Assembly: GCF_000517105.1 (NCBI RefSeq)
Contig: NZ_KI912151.1
Coordinates: forward strand, 310,001 to 374,000
DNA length: 64,000 bases
Source: Fischerella sp. PCC 9605
GTDB lineage: Bacteria > Cyanobacteriota > Cyanobacteriia > Cyanobacteriales > Nostocaceae
Reading direction: 5' to 3'
Of the stretch, positions 60,706 to 64,000 are shown in pieces. Under the pieces are notes generated by a model. It was not told where the DNA came from. It did not search any database and was given only the letters and a program-made list of their open reading frames with translations. The position numbers and the translations under genes were made by a program. The stretch's first letter is position 1. Each line of letters begins with the position of its first letter.

Positions 60706-62551
60706 CCGGAAGGCAGATAGACAAGCATCTCCCCATCCCCCACTCTCCCACTCTCCCTATCTTCTTTGGGGGTTGGTGTTTCTGGTGGCGGTAGTTTGGT
60801 CGTTGCAGGTAGCTGGTATATTTCAGGAGGATTTAATTAATCAGGGTGGCTGGAGTTTGGTTTTTCCTTTTCTAGCTGCTGTGGTTTCACCTGAATTGAG
60901 TTTAGAGTTTTTGTTGCTAACTTTAGATGCGACGCTGAAGACTCTGGCTTATGCTGTGTGCGGCACGTTTTTTTGTGTGGTAATTGGATTGGTGGGTGGT
61001 GTTTTGTCTAGTGAGGTGTGGTGGAAGTCTCAAGGTAGGAATTACAACGCTTTTTGGTTGCTGGTACGAGCAATTTTAGCAATCCCAAGAGCAATTCACG
61101 AACTGATCTGGGGATTGTTTTTTGTGAATATTTTCGGACTCGATCCCCTGGTAGCAGTGCTGGCGATCGCTATTCCTTTTGGGGCAATTACAGCTAAGGT
61201 GTTTTCTGAAATTTTAGATGAAACGCCCCACGAACCGTTATTAGCACTACTCAATAGCGGTGTGCCTCCTCTAAGTGCTTTTGCATACAGTCTTATTCCT
61301 CAAGCTTTTCCCAATCTACTTTCCTACAGTTTTTATCGTTTTGAGTGTTCAATTCGTTCGGCGGCGGTGTTAGGTATCATCGGTGCTGGCGGATTGGGTT
61401 ATCAAATTTATCTTAGTCTTCAGTCTCTGCGTTATCAGCAAGTATGGACTCTGATATTTGCATTGCTGCTGTTGAGTGGTAGCACTGATTTTTTAAGTGC
61501 ATTGTTGCGTCAGCGTTTAGAATTGCCTAGCCGTCTGGATTTGAATCTTCTCAAACTCAAACGGCGTTCTCCCCATCACCCCTACCCTACGGGAAGCCCT
61601 CCGGGTACTCTACGAGAAGCCGCGCTGCGCGCGTCTACGCCAGTCCCCCTACCCTTACGGGAAGCCGCTGCGTGTCTACGTGACGGAGACCGCCTTCTGG
61701 GGGGCTGGTCTCACCGCTTGCGCGTCTACACCCCATCTCCCAACCTTTTTTTACTAGGCGCATTTATCTTATTAGTATTTTCGTTTTGGTACGTCAAAGC
61801 CGATTTTGCCAAACTCTGGGAACCACGCACCGCCGAACGTTTGGCAAGAATTATTCAAGATGTTTTTCCACCACAATGGATTGATTTAAATCAGTTGTTG
61901 ATTCTCTCTACTCAAACTCTGGCTATGTCTATTTTGGCAATTACTGGTGCAGGTTTGGGTGGGATATTGCTTTCTTTTCTAGCAGCGAGGGAAGAGGGAA
62001 GGAGGGGGAGAGGGGAGGAGAGGGAGAAAGATACTCCCCTCTCCGCTAGCCGAGAGGGGTTGGGGGTGAGGTTCTTTGTATTTCTGTTTACCCGTTTCTT
62101 ACTGCTTTTCGCCCGTGCTGTTCCTGAACCAATTTGGGCATTAATTTTTCTATTTGTATTGTTTCCGGGAATTTTACCAGGTGCGATCGCTCTTGCTATC
62201 CACAATCTCGGCATTTTAGGGCGGTTGATGGCAGAGGTGATCGAAAATTTAGATCAACGCCCTTTGCGTTCTTTAATGGCTTTGGGTGCTAGTAATTCCC
62301 AAGTATTTATCTACGGCGTTTTACCTGCTACTGTTCCTCGCTTCGTTGCTTACATTCTCTACCGTTGGGAAGTCTGCATTCGTGCAACGGTGATTGTCGG
62401 GTTAGTTGGTGCTGGTGGTTTGGGGCGTCTGTTGACAGAGCAACTAAGTAGTTTTGATTACCAAGGTCTACTGACTACTTTGATTGTTTTTATTGGTCTG
62501 ACATTTGTGGTTGATGCGCTCAGTACTACAGTTAGAAGGTTTTTGAGATGA
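60689..62551 (+). CDS. PhnE-like double permease with two repeat insertions
   Basis: A fused permease of about 620 residues with two BPD_transp_1 halves: half 1 about residues 40-280 (AIPRAIHELIWGLFFVNIFGLDPLVAVLAIAIPFGAITAKVFSE, SAAVLGIIGAGGLGYQIY), half 2 about 365-620 (RAVPEPIWALIFLFVLFPGILPGAIALAIHNLGILGRLMAEVIE, ATVIVGLVGAGGLGRLLTEQL). Each has its own EAA-like loop. Residues about 295-351 (translated ggaagcc...tctacg repeat) and about 433-461 (GEEREKDTPLSASREGLG, cctcacccc-type repeat) are repeat-derived insertions absent from normal permeases; both fall in cytoplasmic or periplasmic loops. The ATG at 60689 has AGGAAG just upstream; TTG 60653 is the alternative. Confidence 0.88.
   Translation: MGKWSNRKADRQASPHPPLSHSPYLLWGLVFLVAVVWSLQVAGIFQEDLINQGGWSLVFPFLAAVVSPELSLEFLLLTLDATLKTLAYAVCGTFFCVVIGLVGGVLSSEVWWKSQGRNYNAFWLLVRAILAIPRAIHELIWGLFFVNIFGLDPLVAVLAIAIPFGAITAKVFSEILDETPHEPLLALLNSGVPPLSAFAYSLIPQAFPNLLSYSFYRFECSIRSAAVLGIIGAGGLGYQIYLSLQSLRYQQVWTLIFALLLLSGSTDFLSALLRQRLELPSRLDLNLLKLKRRSPHHPYPTGSPPGTLREAALRASTPVPLPLREAAACLRDGDRLLGGWSHRLRVYTPSPNLFLLGAFILLVFSFWYVKADFAKLWEPRTAERLARIIQDVFPPQWIDLNQLLILSTQTLAMSILAITGAGLGGILLSFLAAREEGRRGRGEEREKDTPLSASREGLGVRFFVFLFTRFLLLFARAVPEPIWALIFLFVLFPGILPGAIALAIHNLGILGRLMAEVIENLDQRPLRSLMALGASNSQVFIYGVLPATVPRFVAYILYRWEVCIRATVIVGLVGAGGLGRLLTEQLSSFDYQGLLTTLIVFIGLTFVVDALSTTVRRFLR
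61573..61739. repeat. Repeat-derived insertion in the permease gene, first site
   Basis: About 165 bp of gc-rich, palindrome-rich sequence with ctacgggaagcc and gcgtctac motifs, as found in many cyanobacterial intergenic repeats and in the MITE-like element at 1360-1530. It is translated as a Pro/Arg-rich loop between the two permease halves. Confidence 0.8.
61986..62071. repeat. Repeat-derived insertion in the permease gene, second site
   Basis: Purine-rich tract followed by actcccctctccgctagccg and agaggggttgggggtgagg, an inverted repeat of the same type as 11021-11075. In frame, it breaks the sequence LLSFLAAR...RFLLLFARAVPEP. Confidence 0.8.
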
Positions 62552-62640
62552 TGGTGCAACAACTGTAAACTACGAACTATCAATGCAAATGATGTAAATT
62601 CAGTTCGACATCAATGATACATTCGTGTGCTTAAATTCAG

Positions 62641-62988
62641 ATGGACATAAAAGTTTTTCTTGGTACAACTGTCACTGTCATTGTTGATCGCCCACTTGGT
62701 AGTAGACATCAGCAGCACGGATACATTTACCCCATAAACTATGGCTACATTCCCAATACACTCGCCCCAGACGGGCAGGAAGTGGATGCTTACATTTTGG
62801 GTGTATTTGAGCCTCTAAGCCAGTTTGAGGGTGATTGTGTCGCGATTATCCATCGGATTAATGATACGGATGACAAGCTGATTGTCGTACCACAAGGTAA
62901 AAACTATAGTGACGAGCAAATCTTGGCTTTAACGGAGTTCCAAGAGCGGTTTTTTGCATCGGTTATCTTGCGGCAGCACAACTATTAA
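62641..62988 (+). CDS. Short inorganic pyrophosphatase-like protein
   Basis: A 115-residue protein resembling a minimal soluble inorganic diphosphatase: VTVIVDRPLGSRHQQHGYIYPINYGYIPNTLAPDGQEVDAYILGV, FEGDCVAIIHRINDTDDKLIVVPQG. The GYIP and DGQEVDAYILG acidic cluster correspond to the metal-binding DxDxxD-type site of family I enzymes, with one aspartate altered. It is shorter than the 170-residue housekeeping enzyme, so the substrate may differ. Standing alone after the transporter genes. Confidence 0.8.
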   Translation: MDIKVFLGTTVTVIVDRPLGSRHQQHGYIYPINYGYIPNTLAPDGQEVDAYILGVFEPLSQFEGDCVAIIHRINDTDDKLIVVPQGKNYSDEQILALTEFQERFFASVILRQHNY

Positions 62989-63207
62989 TAATCGTAGGTA
63001 GGCACACCTGACCGACGTGAAATCAAGATTTTTCGAGTGTAAATATATTTCACGACAAAACATCTACCATTAGTGAGATGTCAATCAGCAAATCTGTAAC
63101 AACTATAGGTGTGGTGGATTACAAACTTTTTTGATTCATTCTTTTTGATTGGCTGACTTTCTATTTTATTCACTGGTACACAGCGTCAGAACTTAAGGAG
63201 AAAAACT
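62989..63207. other. Intergenic region before the DUF2795 gene
   Basis: About 220 nt, AT-rich, with no recognisable signal besides the strong ribosome site TAAGGAG at 63195-63201. Confidence 0.4.
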
Positions 63208-63408
63208 ATGGCTACAGTGAATCCTGTGCAGCTACAGAAAAACTTGAACGAAACCAACTACCCAGTCAGCAAAAAAGACTTAATCAAGTATGCTGAAGAA
63301 AAAGGTTTTGATGAGAAAATCCTGCGGCTTTTGAAGCAGTTGCCTTTACAACAATATGAAACGCCAGCGGATGTGAGCAAAGCGATCGATAATATCAATA
63401 ATCGATGA
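63208..63408 (+). CDS. DUF2795 family small protein
   Basis: A 66-residue helical protein: VNPVQLQKNLNETNYPVSKKDLIKYAEEKGFDEKILRLLKQLPLQQYETPADVSKAIDNI. The pattern matches DUF2795, a family of small acid-stable proteins of unknown function common in cyanobacteria and actinobacteria. Strong SD AAGGAG at 8 nt. Possibly stress induced, but nothing in the sequence proves it. Confidence 0.88.
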   Translation: MATVNPVQLQKNLNETNYPVSKKDLIKYAEEKGFDEKILRLLKQLPLQQYETPADVSKAIDNINNR

Positions 63409-63454
63409 GTTCTAGTGTTACAACTCACCAGAGCGATACACTATTGACACTCTC

Positions 63455-63469
63455 CGCCCTATAAGGGCG
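63455..63469. repeat. Short hairpin (cgccct/agggcg)
   Basis: Six-base-pair stem with an ata loop, in the context gacactctccgccctataag. The sequence resembles end hairpins of IS200/IS605-type elements, which carry similar short stems; no transposase is near. Confidence 0.45.
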
Positions 63470-63542
63470 AGGCTCTAACCCCAAAAATTTCGGTAGAAGC
63501 AATTAGCACTCAAAGTAGTGCTACAAGCATAGAGTATAAATT

Positions 63543-63860
63543 ATGCGTCAAATCCCAGTTGTTGCTCTCCTCATTCTTGTAAGCAATATCCTTTTCTCAA
63601 CAGCAATTAGTGCTGAGGAACCAGCGACAATAACTAGTTTAGTGATGCGCGATCGCATAGTTACGATCGCCAATGGCGAAGATGGGCTAAAGTATTCAGT
63701 CAAAAGCAAGGACGGTACTGTGTTGAGTGCCAATATCAGTGAAAACGAACTCGCCCAAAAGCACCCTGATGTGTATGAACAGGTTCGTCCAGCTTATGCT
63801 AATGACAAAAAAATCCCTGGTTTACTCATGTGGGTAGGGGACTTGGAAGTTCAGCCTTAA
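63543..63860 (+). CDS. Small secreted protein of unknown function
   Basis: A 105-residue protein with a clear signal peptide (RQIPVVALLILVSNILFSTAIS, cut after the AISAEE region). The mature domain is beta-rich: TSLVMRDRIVTIANGEDGLKYSVKSKDGTVLSANISENELAQKHPDVYEQVRPAYA. The RDRIVTI..G.DGLKYSV..KDG.VL pattern is one I have seen in cyanobacterial hypothetical exported proteins; no name is available. Likely periplasmic. Confidence 0.75.
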   Translation: MRQIPVVALLILVSNILFSTAISAEEPATITSLVMRDRIVTIANGEDGLKYSVKSKDGTVLSANISENELAQKHPDVYEQVRPAYANDKKIPGLLMWVGDLEVQP

Positions 63861-63906
63861 AGTGTGGAGACTCACCTTACCCTTACCCCCGGTTGTGCGT
63901 TCTGCC

Positions 63907-64000
63907 TTATCTATTAGCACTCAAATAAGCAGTCAAAGCTTCGGAACCGCCGATGTGTTTGCCATCAATGAACACTTGTGGAACTGTTGTTGCACCCGTG
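63907..64000 (-). CDS. Glutaredoxin, C-terminal part
   Basis: On the minus strand, running in from the window edge, the frame ends at TAA (63909-63907). It reads ATTVPQVFIDGKHIGGSEAL, then TAYLSANR. TVPQVFI and GGSEAL are the cis-proline and glutathione-binding motifs of glutaredoxin 3 (GrxC). The active-site CPYC lies outside the window. Confidence 0.85.
   Translation of the reverse strand, partial: TGATTVPQVFIDGKHIGGSEALTAYLSANR

Overview
The window is chromosomal DNA of a cyanobacterium, most likely a filamentous Nostocales member (Nostoc, Tolypothrix, Calothrix or Scytonema-like). Evidence: the HIP1 octamer GCGATCGC and its core recur throughout, heptamer-type tandem repeats (ttagtgg, gttggtt and relatives) fill many intergenic gaps, and several genes are typical of cyanobacteria (DevBCA-type exporter, DUF2996, DUF3082, DUF2795, Uma2 nuclease, NIL-domain proteins beside a sulfate transporter). 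I saw no rRNA gene, tRNA gene or CRISPR array.

Layout. 1-2.4 kb: the 5' part of a REP-associated (RAYT) transposase, a VapBC-type toxin-antitoxin pair, two MITE-like repeats and a Uma2 nuclease. 2.4-15.6 kb, all on the minus strand: a molybdopterin oxidoreductase of the FdhF/YdeP type, a two-module NRPS (A-PCP-C-A-PCP-TE), a DUF6875-like protein, a fatty-acid desaturase and a GMC oxidoreductase; the middle of this block looks like a small natural-product locus. 15.8-22.8 kb: class I aldolase, a kinase-like protein, an aspartate aminotransferase, a methyltransferase and a GMC oxidoreductase gene broken by one TGA. 23.1-28.4 kb: a sulfur locus with sulfate-binding protein, CysT, CysW, three NIL-domain genes carrying four NIL domains, and a convergent Crp/Fnr regulator of the CysR kind; no CysA ATPase is present. 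28.7-32.9 kb: a DevBCA-like exporter divergent from a TetR regulator, with three palindromic operators between them. 33-36 kb: a stress-type protein, a decayed kinase/receptor gene, MoaD and a small hairpin locus. 36-49.4 kb: a large minus-strand surface-protein block (DUF11/SdrD-like exported proteins plus a 1289-residue outer-membrane barrel), interrupted by a second RAYT transposase. 49.9-64 kb: threonine synthase with a sulfur-carrier protein, several small conserved cyanobacterial genes, rsmA-ispE-DUF3082, a PhnD/PhnC/PhnE-like uptake system (possibly selenate or phosphonate), a short pyrophosphatase-like protein, DUF2795, a small secreted protein and the end of a glutaredoxin.

The most striking feature is a dispersed family of about 30-bp palindromes (arm tgtagagacgcg). 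It brackets and invades the RAYT gene at 39.8-40.3 kb and is also inserted in frame, always in the same reading phase, in the oxidoreductase, the NRPS second adenylation domain and the outer-membrane barrel, where it adds a V-E-T-R-x-x-A-S-L-like peptide. Other repeat families have likewise become coding sequence in the PhnE-like permease, the barrel N-terminus and the tail of the DUF6875-like protein. The window therefore shows repeats being turned into protein segments, much like Rickettsia palindromic elements, next to the transposase that may mobilise one of the families.
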